Part shown: positions 35,570-46,508 of the stretch, piece by piece | Layout of the letters: each line of letters begins with the position of its first letter | How positions within the stretch are numbered: position 1 is the first letter of the stretch | IMG/VR virus record: IMGVR_UViG_3300035523_000117 | Coordinates: 18,587 to 82,586 of that record | Source of the DNA: a virus | Strand: one strand, 5' to 3' | DNA: 64,000 bases | The notes under the pieces: model-generated | The model's database searches: none | Told to the model about the DNA's origin: nothing | What the model saw: the letters and a program-made list of their open reading frames with translations, nothing else | Program-made: the position numbers and the translations under genes

Positions 35570-35693
35570 CCGTCGGTTAACAGTCAGAGTGCTGGTAAAC
35601 AGTTCGCTGGGCCCCAGAGAGAGCGGATCGCGAACCGCGTCGGCCTGGCCATTCGCCTTCCTTGGCCGGGACACGACGCGCATCCGTGTTGAG

Positions 35694-35921
35694 CTAGCCC
35701 TCTTGCTCCGGCATGACGGCAGTGTACTTGCGGATCAGTTCGGCCTCGTGTTCGGAGAGGAGAACGCGTTCTCCATCGACATCGATGAACTTCTCGCCAG
35801 TCTGCTGGTTTTTCTGGACCGTTCCTCGGCCCACGACGAACGTCTGTCTCTTGGCGACTGAGATGCAGACAGTGCCAGGTAGCACGTCTCTATCGATGAA
35901 CTCGACGAACCAGTTGCCCAT
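35694..35921 (-). CDS. Small protein of unknown function
   Basis: This 75-residue protein (MGNWFVEFIDRDVLPGTVCI...) is preceded by GGAGGGAAGCGCC, a strong ribosome-binding site. The sequence is beta-rich with a C-terminal helix (LLSEHEAELIRKYTAV). It lies 31 bases after the large winged-helix protein on the same strand, so it is probably the last gene of that transcript. No family is recognised. Confidence 0.6.
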   Translation of the reverse strand: MGNWFVEFIDRDVLPGTVCISVAKRQTFVVGRGTVQKNQQTGEKFIDVDGERVLLSEHEAELIRKYTAVMPEQEG

Positions 35922-35952
35922 GGCGCTTCCCTCCGAAGTTCCACGATGTGGA

Positions 35953-38901
35953 CTACGCCGCCGCGGTGTACGTCGCGCTGCTCTTCACGCCCTTCATCAC
36001 GATCTTGCCCGCGGCACGCAGCCGGCGCAGGCCCGAGGCGATGTCCTGCGGGGGCATCTCGATCCGCCCCTGGATGTCGAGCGAGCGCATGCCGGGGGTG
36101 GCCTTCACCAGCTCGAGCAGCTTGGTGTCGTCCTTGGCGACCTCTTTGGGCGTGCGCTTCTTCAACTTGGTGATCTTCGTCCGAGCCTTGCGGTCTGGGC
36201 GGGCCGCCACGGCGACTGCCGGGGCCGAAGCTGCCGGCGCGGGTGAGTGCTTCGCCGGGGCGCTCACCGGCGCGGCAGCACCGCCGAGCGCACGTTCCAC
36301 GACGGCCTGGACCTCGGCGCCAACGCGTTCGCGAAGGTTCTGGGTGACCGCAGCCACGAGCTTCTGGGTGAACTCCTCGATGAGAGGACGTAGCGCGACT
36401 TCGATCGGCTCGGCTTCAGGCATGGGTTGCTCCGGTTCTTCTGCAACGCGTGGAATCGCTGGCACTACCCCGACCTCAGCTGGAGATGAACCCTGCCGGG
36501 CGCCGGGCTCGCACTTCGTCAGGTGGACCGACCGGCCGTGAGCTATTTCCACCAGTGCCGCGCGATCAACGACCCGTGTTCGCGGCCCGGTTCTGCGGAT
36601 AAGCCCCGCACTCGCCCATTCGGCGAGGTGCTCGTATACGCAGGTCTTGGATGCCCCAATGTCGAGAGCAATGCGCTTGTACGGCACTGTGAATTCGCCC
36701 GACTTGTCGCCGGTCATGTCGAGCAATGCAGCGGCAAGGTGCTGTGCAACGTCGCGGTCCAGTGCCGCGAGTGAGCAGAGGTCCATCTCGTCCAGTACTG
36801 CTTGCGTCAGTTCGCGGACGCCATCGGCAGCAACACCGCATCGCACCAGCTCGGTGCGCAATGCATCTACCCGAGGCGGACGTGGCGCACCTGGATGGGA
36901 GCGACCGGTCTGTGCGGCCACTCTTCGTAGCGCCTCGATATCTGGGATCTTCAGCTTGTTGACACTGCCCCATCGCCCGGCGGAGACCAGCAGTCCTTCG
37001 CGCAACCACCTTCTGACCAAAACCGAGACGTGCTGATGGGCCACAGAGATCTTGGGACCAATCTGCGCGAACTTCGCCAGAAACGGCTTGGGCCTCCTCT
37101 TGCTGCTATGGCTGCGCCAACTCAACAGGAGGAGCTCGCGAACGAGACGCTCAGCAGCGCTGGACGATCGCGACCACCGCACCGACGCGCGCAGCGCAGA
37201 AGCGACCACCTCGACTGCGCGGATGGCTGCCTCCCCGTGGACGTCCGCGTTCTCGACCAGCCGGCGTGCGACTTCAGACGGCAGGCGTAGGTCTTCTCTG
37301 TGTTCGGTGGCGGCGGTCGGCGAACCCGCGACAGGCAGGCCCGGCGAGGGCGTTGGGCTGGCCGGCGCCTTCGTGAGGGCGTTCGCGGCGGTGTCGGCGC
37401 CCCGCCCCATGTACCTGCCCTTGCGTGGCGGGGCCTTTTCCGCGGCAGGCGTCGCGCGCCTAGGTTCCCGCAACGAGAGCGTCGCGGTGATCAGCGTGAA
37501 AGCCCCTGTTGCCCGCTCCGCCAGCAGCTTCCCCCGGAGGGTGAAGGCTGCGTCGGGCTTCGTAGCGAGGGTGGCCAGGGCCCTTCTAACTTCGCCTCCA
37601 CGGAACTGGACGTCGACATCGCCTTGCCAGCGACGGATGTACAGCTTGGTGGGCGAGTCCTCGAAGTTCAGCAAGGCCGAAGCGGCAAGCGGCGCGCTCA
37701 CGGCGAGCCAGTCGACGTGCACGTGGGTCGACCACCGCTGCTGCTTCGCGGAGGCCCCTGCCGCGCTGACCAGCCGCGCTTTGGGGCGCTCGCCGAGGTG
37801 AACCAGGCTCGATGGGTCGGAGCAGCTGAGGCGAGCGTCGTCGATCTCGAAGAACTTGTGGCCCGGAGAGCAACGCAGTGCGCCACGGAGCGTGAGCTCG
37901 GATGAGGTTCGTCGGCCGACCCTCGCCAACGCACGGCGGGAACTCCTGCCGTTCAAGAACGCCGGGATGCCGAAGCGCATGCCCTCGAGGTCGACGTACC
38001 AGTTGACCTGGTCCGTGCCATAGACGGACTCGGGCGGGATCTCCTTCGCGTCGAGAGGCACCGCGATCTCCAGCCCGCGAACGACGAGGGCCTGGGGCCC
38101 GACGGGCGAGGATGATGTGGTTGGCGGAGATGCCGCAACAGGCGCGGCGGCGTTGTCTGGCGCGCTCGCTGGCGTGTGTTCAGCGAGGGGCGGCGTCAGG
38201 CCGGTGTCCGGAGCGACTGCGTCGGAACAGGTTGTCCCGTCAGTGGGCGTAGGCGCTGGCCTCTGGTCGAAGTAGCCATCCTCGATCTGCAGGCCGCCAG
38301 GCCCCCACGAGAGCCGTCCGGTCAGCACCATGAGTCCAGCGTCGTGCGCGGTCGCCACCTCGGGGATCCCCCCGTCGCGCAGTGCGACCGGGATCCGTTC
38401 GGGCCAGCCCTCCAATGCCAATCGGCACTCCGAGGTCGGTGCCAGGCCGGCAAGATCCTCGGCGGCTACGGAGGCATTCACGGGCAACCACGCGAACGTG
38501 AGCCGAGCCTCGCCCGCCGAGGGGCCACTGGGACCGCGCGTGGGACGCACGGTCTGCGTCACGCGGACGGACGGAGGCGCCCGCGGCGATAGCTCTCCGG
38601 TGCGCAGTCCAGCACACGTCAGCTCGAGGTCGCGACCGTTGAAGCCGCACCGGAGGGCGCCTTGGAGTTGGACCTCCACGCCACCTTCACGTGCTGTTTC
38701 AAGCGCGACCACTGCTCGGCGGTAGCGCTTGCCGCTGAGTCGCGCCGGGATGGCGAGGTCCTTGCTGCCCTCGAGGTCGATGTTCCAGACGACGTCGCGC
38801 GCAGTGCCCTCACGTGCGACGACTTCACGAGGGAAGGTGGTCGCTGGGACGACTACCACGACGTTGAGGGCGCGAACGCGAAGCAGATCTGACCTTGGCA
38901 T
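35953..38901 (-). CDS. Large protein: beta repeats fused to three winged helices
   Basis: This 982-residue protein is of a type I do not recognise. Residues 1-~470 hold three copies of a beta-rich repeat: IDLEGSKDLAIPARLSGKRY...LQGALRC, VDLEGMRFGIPAFLNGRSS...LRGALRC, and a diverged third ending FTLRGKLLAER. A Pro/Ala linker follows. Then come three winged-helix segments: KISVAHQHVSVLVRRWLREG, RIALDIGASKTCVYEHLAEW, and the C-terminal MRSLDIQGRIEMPPQDIAS. The start at 38901 begins at the first repeat; an alternative ATG at 38973 adds 24 residues. Probably DNA-binding and cytoplasmic. Confidence 0.65.
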   Translation of the reverse strand: MPRSDLLRVRALNVVVVVPATTFPREVVAREGTARDVVWNIDLEGSKDLAIPARLSGKRYRRAVVALETAREGGVEVQLQGALRCGFNGRDLELTCAGLRTGELSPRAPPSVRVTQTVRPTRGPSGPSAGEARLTFAWLPVNASVAAEDLAGLAPTSECRLALEGWPERIPVALRDGGIPEVATAHDAGLMVLTGRLSWGPGGLQIEDGYFDQRPAPTPTDGTTCSDAVAPDTGLTPPLAEHTPASAPDNAAAPVAASPPTTSSSPVGPQALVVRGLEIAVPLDAKEIPPESVYGTDQVNWYVDLEGMRFGIPAFLNGRSSRRALARVGRRTSSELTLRGALRCSPGHKFFEIDDARLSCSDPSSLVHLGERPKARLVSAAGASAKQQRWSTHVHVDWLAVSAPLAASALLNFEDSPTKLYIRRWQGDVDVQFRGGEVRRALATLATKPDAAFTLRGKLLAERATGAFTLITATLSLREPRRATPAAEKAPPRKGRYMGRGADTAANALTKAPASPTPSPGLPVAGSPTAATEHREDLRLPSEVARRLVENADVHGEAAIRAVEVVASALRASVRWSRSSSAAERLVRELLLLSWRSHSSKRRPKPFLAKFAQIGPKISVAHQHVSVLVRRWLREGLLVSAGRWGSVNKLKIPDIEALRRVAAQTGRSHPGAPRPPRVDALRTELVRCGVAADGVRELTQAVLDEMDLCSLAALDRDVAQHLAAALLDMTGDKSGEFTVPYKRIALDIGASKTCVYEHLAEWASAGLIRRTGPRTRVVDRAALVEIAHGRSVHLTKCEPGARQGSSPAEVGVVPAIPRVAEEPEQPMPEAEPIEVALRPLIEEFTQKLVAAVTQNLRERVGAEVQAVVERALGGAAAPVSAPAKHSPAPAASAPAVAVAARPDRKARTKITKLKKRTPKEVAKDDTKLLELVKATPGMRSLDIQGRIEMPPQDIASGLRRLRAAGKIVMKGVKSSATYTAAA

Positions 38902-39017
38902 GAATTGCTGAGGAATACCGTCAGGCACACGCCGCTGGCAGGCGCTACATCGGGTAGGGCAGAGCAAGCCCATTCACTCTCGTGTAGCGCCTGCGCCGGT
39001 ATTGGACACGAGTGCAA

Positions 39018-39584
39018 CTATCCCCCTGCATCGGGCTCCTCTCCGCCATCTAGAAGACCGGCGTCTGGCACAACGTTGGGCCTAAGCTTGGCCGGACACT
39101 GACCGTACGGAGCGACGTTCGATTCCGCCGCTGGGGATCTACATTCCGGCTTCGGCGAATAGAGCGCATCTCTGGACATCGTGATCTCCAGCACTTGCCC
39201 TTTGGGCACGCCTTCGTTCGAGACTACCTTGATGTTCTTCGGCGAGTATCCAACCGCTTTGGCCGTAATCACGACCGTCGCACCACTAGAGCAGACCGAG
39301 CCGGATGGCACCTGGATCGCGAATCCCCAGCAGCAAGAAAACGTGTCGTTGCCGCAGGCCTCACACAATGAATCCTGTGGCGCACACACCCTCCAGCCCC
39401 AGGGGTCGGTTCGCGCCAATCCACTACAGCCTTCGGCGTCGAATTCCAGACACGCTTCCGAGATCCGGCGCCCGTCCAGCTCGTCTACCAGCGCGAGATT
39501 GGCGATCGTGCGATTCTGAGGTGTTTCAGGAATGCAGCACGTAAGCGTCATTGCCGCGAACAGAAAAGATGGAAGCGCACGCAT
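39018..39584 (-). CDS. Lipoprotein downstream of the S8 protease
   Basis: This 188-residue protein starts MRALPSFLFAAMTLTCC with a lipobox-like end, has a CarboxypepD_reg-like stretch (ELDGRRISEACLEFDAEGC; VVITAKAVGYSPKNIKVV) and an Asp/Gly tail (PDAGLLDGGEEPDAGG). GGGAGG lies upstream and the gene begins 20 bases after the protease stop, so they form an operon. It could be a partner, substrate or inhibitor of the protease. Confidence 0.65.
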   Translation of the reverse strand: MRALPSFLFAAMTLTCCIPETPQNRTIANLALVDELDGRRISEACLEFDAEGCSGLARTDPWGWRVCAPQDSLCEACGNDTFSCCWGFAIQVPSGSVCSSGATVVITAKAVGYSPKNIKVVSNEGVPKGQVLEITMSRDALYSPKPECRSPAAESNVAPYGQCPAKLRPNVVPDAGLLDGGEEPDAGG

Positions 39585-39603
39585 GGCTTGCAACCTCCCG
39601 CTC

Positions 39604-42600
39604 CTAGCGAAAATCAAGAGTGAGGACGCGAAGGTTGGGCCTAGGCGCAACGAGGTCGTCGGCATAGCCTACGACCAGCAACGTCCTCGTGCCGCCTCCC
39701 GGCAATGAGGCTGGTGTCGAGAACGCGAGTGACCGACTTCTTTGAACATCCGGGAAGGGATCGCCATGCACGTCCGAGTAGACGGTGATCGGTGCATACG
39801 AATGGTCGCCTACCCAGAAGAGCCCGAGGAACGTCTCAGTGACAACGCCGAGGAATTCGCCGTCGGTCGTCCAGGCTAGCTTGTCAACATGATTAGCCAG
39901 TTGAAGGAGAGAGGTGTACTCGAGCGATATCCTGGGCCGGGATTCCGTGGAGGTATCCCAGGGATCGAAGAAGAGAACCTCGGCCGGGCCCGAGAGGCGG
40001 TCACGAGCCGTTCCGAGGACAATCTCCCCCGTTACCGGCGAAAGTGCGCATGCCGTCTGGTTGCCGATCGAAGCTGTGCTCACGGACAGGAGAGGCTCGA
40101 ATAGCCGGGGCCAGTATGCAAACGAGTCGTTGCCCGTGCCCACGGCTGCGATGCTTGAACTAACCGCCAGGCACTCAGGCTGAAGTCTGGCCATGACGGC
40201 CGAGGCCACTGTGGAAACGGTCCCGTTGGCGTTTGCCCGGAAAATGGAGGGTTCGTTCTTGGTGATGAAGAACAAGTCCTCTGACGCTGGCCCAGCAGGC
40301 CCCCAACTCGCGTCGCGAATTGGGAAGATGCCGGGCGAAGTGAAGCTGGCGAGTTCCGGGAAACCGCTGGACGTCGCGTCGAGCAGATAGAGGTGGCCGT
40401 CGTCGCAGGCTACGGCGAGCCTCCGATCGTCGCGCGACCATGCAACGCGATTGACGCTGTGGTCTCCGAATTTCCGCCTGAAGACCACGGCCTCGTTCGG
40501 AATGGAACCTGCCTCCAAAGCGGCGCGCTCGATAACCACAACTTGAGCGTCATTTCCTAGCGCCTGCCCCCGCGTTCCCATCGCGAGAAGGCTTCCGTCA
40601 TGGCTGAACTCCAGTGTGAGCACGTCGTTCGGGGCGACGCGCTGCTCTTGCACGATCGATACCGTCGGGAAAAGCGTATCGGACGCGCGCAGAGCCTCGT
40701 AGCAGTTCAGCCTGCCTCCCCACTCGACTTTCCCTGCAAGCCCGGGTATCCGGTCCACGCCTCGCTGGATTGCCGCGCGAACCTGGTACGGCTTGAAATC
40801 TGGGTGGAGTTGGAGGATGAGCGCTGCGCATGCACTCACCATCGGTGCCGCAGCGGAGGTGCCTGAGAACTGCCCATAGTCACCGTTGCCGCCACTGCCG
40901 CCCGCCGCCGTTCCAAAGCGCCAATTCGTGTGGCGGTTATCAATTGGGACATGGTGCGTCACGAAGGTCGTCACGAGTTGGTCCTCGGTGCCCGGGGCCG
41001 CTAGTTGGACAGTGCGCGCGCCGAAGTTGCTGAATCCCGCGAGTGCATCGGACGCATCGGTCGCACCAACGGTGATCACGTTCTGCCCGCCTTGTTTGGG
41101 CGCGGGGAAATTGGCGTGCCGGTCGTTGTCAGTCGTCGCGTTGCCCGCGGCGATGACGAAGACCATGTCGTTCTCAAAATTGTCGAAGATATCGGGATAC
41201 GGCCAAAGCAGGTTCAGGATTGACGCACCAGCGTCTTCAACGGCGAGGCCCCAACTGATGTTGACCACCCGGGCCCCAGCCACCTTCGCCAACTTGATTG
41301 CCTGTATGCCTCCAGCTGGGTCGTTCACTGACGAAATCAAGACATTGTTGTCGATGTTTGCGATCACGCTCGTACGCAGATTGAGCGCTTTGACGTTCCA
41401 AGCACCGCCAGTTACTCCGATGCCGTTGTTTCCAGCCGCGGCAATGACACCAATGACCCCGGTGCCGTGACCATCGGAGTCCATGGGACTCGGCCCCTGA
41501 GTTGAATTCTCGTATGGCAACGGGTTGAACCAGCGCAATGTTCCGTCGATGGAAAGGTCTAGGTTTGGAATCAGGTCTGGGTGGTTCTCGTCGCACCCAG
41601 TGTCCAGGACGGCGACCTTGACTTGCTGCACTGCTCCGGAGGTTGTGTAGGGCGCGATCCCTCTGTCAGCGAGATAGTCCCACGCCCCAGGAAGACAGCC
41701 TGCGCAAGTCCCGGAGTCGCATATCCCACTCGAGCAATGGGACGATGCGGAACACGACTTGCCGAAATCGGGGTTCTCTGGGCATGGCGTTGTCGGATTG
41801 GAGGCGGCAAAGCGAGCATTGCGGAGGGCGGGGGCCGTCGCTTCAACGTCCCAGGCGGGGCGGACCGCGGGCCAAACCGGGTCGTTAGGAACCACGGCGT
41901 TCACTCGTGTGACGGGGACTGGCGATTCTCCGATTACACCAGGACTGGTGTCGTAATGAATCAGGCCCTCGGCCAGCGTGACGGTCGGAGGAAGCTCCAT
42001 CACAAACCAACCAAGGGCGGCATCGAGTTGGAGCTTCATTGTCGCGCCAATGGGCGCGTTGACCGACTCCGGCTGCACACCGGCAGCGAGCTTGACGAAG
42101 ACCTCGTTGACCCAGTACCGCTGCGCGACGATCACCACCTTCTCGACGGTGAACGAGTTCGCGACAAGGTCGGAGGCACTCACTGATAACCGGTTAATCG
42201 TGAAGGTCTTGCCGGGATCAGCCCTGAGTGCGATAGCGACTGAGAACCTTCCGTCCGGCGAAAGTGCGAGCGACTGGGTTGTGGGCGGAAGCCCGTCGGC
42301 GGCCACTGTGAGGCTGGCGGAATTGACCAGACTGTCGTCCTCGATTGTTCCCTCAAGTGTGATGGATGTGTTCGGCACCATCACATCGCTTGGCACCGTC
42401 GAGGTAATCAGGACCCGAGGAGGAGTGTTGTCTACGCGAACCTTCTGGAAGTAGGAGTGGGCAGTCTCCTGCGGCCCGCCACCCGCCGGCACAAGCGTAG
42501 CGGTGACCGAATAGAGGTAGTCGTTGTCGGCGACGAAGCTCCCGTCGCGGTCCTTCCCGTCCCAGTCTTGAGATAGGGGCACCCTCGCCTGTCCACCGCC

Positions 42601-43386
42601 TGAAGGCACAGTCGCCTCTGCTGAGAGGGTCCGAATCGGGAGGCATGTGACGGGATCGATGACATCGAACGCGTAGCGGATCGTCGCCGGCTGGTCATCC
42701 ATGAGCCGCACGAATGCCTCCGCGCTTAGGACCGACCGATCGAAGGCACTATCGTGGTTCCTCGGCGAGATTGGGTCGGGCGAGTCGGCGAGACCGCCAA
42801 CAGAAAGCTTCAATTTGTCTGGCGCGGCCGTCCCGGGCCCAACAGGGCTTTTCCCGGAAACTTCGACTCGCAGACTGCCGTCATGCTGGGACTTGAACCG
42901 AGCGTTCAGCACGTGGGCGCCAGCTGCGACAAGCACCGGGAGGCGGACAGTGGTTCCGGGCACCAGCCTCTTCTCGTCTAGGAGAAGACTGCCATCTAGA
43001 GTCACTTTGCCGAACAGCACGCGATCGTCGACCACTGTGGCGACCAAGCAGACGCTCGTCAGAGCAGGAACCGAGAACGGGAGATCCAGCCCGTTCGCCG
43101 CATTGGTCGTTCCTGGGTCATCAGCGACATCTGTTGGGCCAGCCAGCAAGACGCTGTCGGATCCCGGCACGCAGACGTAGGGGTCGGCCACTCCGCTCGG
43201 CTCCGGTGCAGGCGGCGAAGACCAACCGTCGTCGACGACCGAAAACCCGCAGTTGGGCTTGCTGGGGTCGCCAGTTACTGGAGGCTGATTCGACGGGGCA
43301 CATTCCACGAGTACCAGCAGTCCGGTCAATGCAAAGATGGGGCGTCGAAATGCCGAAGCGGGGTACCGCCGATAAGCTAGGTTCAT
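39604..43386 (-). CDS. Subtilisin-family (S8) surface protease with beta-propeller
   Basis: This 1260-residue protein has lipobox VECA after a signal peptide, beta domains at ~100-330 (PA14-like and FlgD-Ig-like: QDWDGKDRDGSFVADNDY), a Cys-rich insert (~540-570), and the S8 catalytic triad: Asp in AVLDTGCDENHPD (~595), His in SDGHGTGVIGVIAA (~638), Ser in FSGTSAAAPMVSACAAL (~843). The last 350 residues contain propeller-like repeats (LEFSHDGSLLAMGTRG; VAWSRDDRRLAVACDDG). GAGGGAGGG precedes the ATG. All catalytic residues are present, so it should be an active extracellular protease. Confidence 0.9.
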   Translation of the reverse strand: MNLAYRRYPASAFRRPIFALTGLLVLVECAPSNQPPVTGDPSKPNCGFSVVDDGWSSPPAPEPSGVADPYVCVPGSDSVLLAGPTDVADDPGTTNAANGLDLPFSVPALTSVCLVATVVDDRVLFGKVTLDGSLLLDEKRLVPGTTVRLPVLVAAGAHVLNARFKSQHDGSLRVEVSGKSPVGPGTAAPDKLKLSVGGLADSPDPISPRNHDSAFDRSVLSAEAFVRLMDDQPATIRYAFDVIDPVTCLPIRTLSAEATVPSGGGQARVPLSQDWDGKDRDGSFVADNDYLYSVTATLVPAGGGPQETAHSYFQKVRVDNTPPRVLITSTVPSDVMVPNTSITLEGTIEDDSLVNSASLTVAADGLPPTTQSLALSPDGRFSVAIALRADPGKTFTINRLSVSASDLVANSFTVEKVVIVAQRYWVNEVFVKLAAGVQPESVNAPIGATMKLQLDAALGWFVMELPPTVTLAEGLIHYDTSPGVIGESPVPVTRVNAVVPNDPVWPAVRPAWDVEATAPALRNARFAASNPTTPCPENPDFGKSCSASSHCSSGICDSGTCAGCLPGAWDYLADRGIAPYTTSGAVQQVKVAVLDTGCDENHPDLIPNLDLSIDGTLRWFNPLPYENSTQGPSPMDSDGHGTGVIGVIAAAGNNGIGVTGGAWNVKALNLRTSVIANIDNNVLISSVNDPAGGIQAIKLAKVAGARVVNISWGLAVEDAGASILNLLWPYPDIFDNFENDMVFVIAAGNATTDNDRHANFPAPKQGGQNVITVGATDASDALAGFSNFGARTVQLAAPGTEDQLVTTFVTHHVPIDNRHTNWRFGTAAGGSGGNGDYGQFSGTSAAAPMVSACAALILQLHPDFKPYQVRAAIQRGVDRIPGLAGKVEWGGRLNCYEALRASDTLFPTVSIVQEQRVAPNDVLTLEFSHDGSLLAMGTRGQALGNDAQVVVIERAALEAGSIPNEAVVFRRKFGDHSVNRVAWSRDDRRLAVACDDGHLYLLDATSSGFPELASFTSPGIFPIRDASWGPAGPASEDLFFITKNEPSIFRANANGTVSTVASAVMARLQPECLAVSSSIAAVGTGNDSFAYWPRLFEPLLSVSTASIGNQTACALSPVTGEIVLGTARDRLSGPAEVLFFDPWDTSTESRPRISLEYTSLLQLANHVDKLAWTTDGEFLGVVTETFLGLFWVGDHSYAPITVYSDVHGDPFPDVQRSRSLAFSTPASLPGGGTRTLLVVGYADDLVAPRPNLRVLTLDFR

Positions 43387-43581
43387 AAACGATCCCTCCC
43401 TCTGTCTTGACCTCGAACGCCGTTCTCGACAGCAAGACTACCGCGCCAAGGACAAACAAGCAGCCCTGGCCACCGAGACGCAGAGCACCGCCAACCCTCG
43501 AAGACGTAACCTACATGCGAGGCGAGCATCTCTGCGCTGAGTGAGGCATGTGGCGTGCCGTTGGGGGGGCTTCGACTTGCA

Positions 43582-44009
43582 TCAGTCGAGCGCAAGAGGG
43601 TCGTCGCTGCGGACGGAACTCCAGGTACTTCGTTGCTCGGCCCAGTCCGCCCGTCGTCCCGTCGCCCGCAGGTGGATTGCCGTGATGGGGTCCGGCCCGG
43701 CGTCGATCGCCGGGAGGAACAGGATGGCCTCCTGGATGTCGGGCGCGAGCAGGGTCAGCCCCATGATCTGCGTGACGCGCGCCCGCGTGAGGCCGTAGCG
43801 TCGCGCCAGGTCGGCGAGGTCCTTCGCCTCGCCGCGGTCGAGCATGCGCTGGAAAAAGTGGGCCTGGACGAGAAGGCGGGTAACGCGAGGAACGCGTCCG
43901 GCCACCGACTCGGGTGCGTGGCGCTCTCCCTCCTCGAGCTTCCTGCCCCGGGAGGCACCGCCCTGCCGCGTCAGACACACCTTGAACTTCACCGTCGTGT
44001 CGGTGTCCA

Positions 44010-44010
<1 letters not shown>
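43582..44010 (-). CDS. HTH accessory protein of the serine recombinase
   Basis: This 142-residue protein overlaps the recombinase stop by one base and contains a clear helix-turn-helix, DLARRYGLTRARVTQIMGLT, followed by LLAPDIQEAILFL. A small HTH protein directly after a large serine recombinase is a recurrent arrangement in proteobacterial mobile elements. It may act as a recombination directionality factor or transcription regulator; this is inferred. Confidence 0.7.
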
Positions 44011-45577
<1,567 letters not shown>

Positions 45578-45581
<4 letters not shown>

Positions 45582-46051
45582 GCTGCACGCTCCTTGGAGT
45601 TGAGGAGGTTGAAGAAGCCGAAGCCGTTCCAGCGGGTGCCAGTGATCTTCCGGGCGATCTCGGAGAGCGAGGCGAAGCGCTCGCCCTGGTAGTCGAAGCC
45701 GCCCTCGAGGACGGTGACCTGGTGCTCGGCGCCGCGGAACTCGCGCACGAGGACGGTGCCGACCGGCGGAAGGCGCGGGTCGCGCGGCGGCGGCGCGTTG
45801 GGCAGCGGCGGCAGTGGCCGGCGGACGTAGACCTCGAAGTCGGCGAGCAGCTCGTCGAGGCGCTTCTTGGCGCGGTCGCTCAGGCCACCGAACTCCTTCT
45901 CCTGAAGGCGGTAGGCGATGCGGCGTTGCAAGTAGTCCTTGTTCCGGCTGCGGGAGTCCTCGCCGAACAGGCGCTTCCATATGTCGCGAAGCTCGCCCAT
46001 CGACAGGGTGCGCAAGCGGTCCAGGCCGGCGGCAGTGATCGTCTTGGCCAT
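45578..46051 (-). CDS. DUF2924 protein with RAMA-like domain
   Basis: This 157-residue protein has DUF2924 N-terminal helices (LRTLSMGELRDIWKRLFGED; DYLQRRIAYRLQEKEFGG) and a C-terminal RAMA-like domain (RDPRLPPVGTVLVREFRG; ERFASLSEIARKITGTRWNG). DUF2924 genes are commonly found next to serine recombinases, as here. The C-terminal domain recurs in the accessory proteins at 25664-26299 and 62071-62724, which suggests that the element uses one DNA-recognition module in several proteins. Confidence 0.8.
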
Positions 46052-46132
46052 GCTCTCTCCTTGTGTTGTCCCCTTCGCGATGGACGCTCTGGTGCCCAGC
46101 GATGGCAACGGCAACCGCGCCCTCCGCGTGAC

Positions 46133-46318
46133 CTATTGGAGCGGCGGGGACTTGCCTTCCGGCGGCGCGGATGGCTGGCGGGCCTCGAGCGCGCGAGCGA
46201 GGCCGAGTGCGAGGAGCGCGAGCACCTCGTCGAGGCCTGGGACGTGGTCCGCCTTCTTAGCGGGCGCGGGCGCAGGGGATGAGGCGGGAACCGCAGGCAG
46301 GGTCTCAGGCGAGTCCAT
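46133..46318 (-). CDS. Small proline/alanine-rich protein in the integrase operon
   Basis: This 61-residue protein (MDSPETLPAVPASSPAPAPA..., then LDEVLALLALGLARALEA) has one amphipathic helix between Pro-rich ends. ATG 46318 follows GAGGTAACA, and a TGTCAC-type leader precedes it on the minus strand. It is the first gene of the DUF2924-recombinase-HTH operon. Family unknown. Confidence 0.55.
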   Translation of the reverse strand: MDSPETLPAVPASSPAPAPAKKADHVPGLDEVLALLALGLARALEARQPSAPPEGKSPPLQ

Positions 46319-46384
46319 TGTTACCTCGGTCGGCGGAGATCGCCGCTGCCGAGGACAAGCGGGTGCTGAAGGCGAAGTGTGACA
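46319..46384 (-). promoter_or_regulatory. TGTCAC leader of the integrase operon
   Basis: Read on the minus strand from 46384: TGTCACACTTCGCC, CACCCGCTTGTCCTCGG and GAGGTAACA before ATG 46318. It matches the leaders at 52623 and 54846 (TGTCACA..TCGCC, CCCCGCTTGTCCCCGG). The same signal therefore precedes integration and replication operons. A solitary copy also lies at 46652-46700 on the plus strand with no gene behind it. Confidence 0.55.
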
Positions 46385-46402
46385 TCCGCCGCACAGCCGA
46401 AT

Positions 46403-46508
46403 CGGTCACCCAGAACGGTCACGCCGTCGGGGCGAATCGGTTAGCTGCTTCTAAGGAAACGGTCAGTCGACAGGGCGAATCGGTCAGTCGCACGAGTCGA
46501 ATCGGTCA
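46403..46508. repeat. Iteron-like array, CGGTCA every ~22 bp
   Basis: The core CGGTCA (one CGGTTA) occurs at 46403, 46416, 46438, 46460, 46481 and 46503, mostly within GAATCGGTCAC/G. After the first pair the spacing is 22, 22, 21 and 22 bp, two helical turns. The array sits between the integrase leader and the end of the zinc-finger gene. Plasmid and phage iterons are often of this length, so a replication origin or a multi-site operator is possible. Open frames that read through it are artefacts of the repeat. Confidence 0.7.

Noticed and set aside
35182-35693. Short frames on both strands between the convergent genes
   Set aside because: They span two perfect hairpins and have no protein-like pattern; a terminator region explains the sequence better.
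43391-43581. Attachment site next to the recombinase operon
   Set aside because: This gap and 63.4-64 kb were compared by eye for a shared core without success; the true partner may lie outside the window.
46399-46508. CRISPR array
   Set aside because: Repeat cores are only about 10 bp with 21-22 bp periodicity, too short for repeat-spacer structure, and no cas genes are present.
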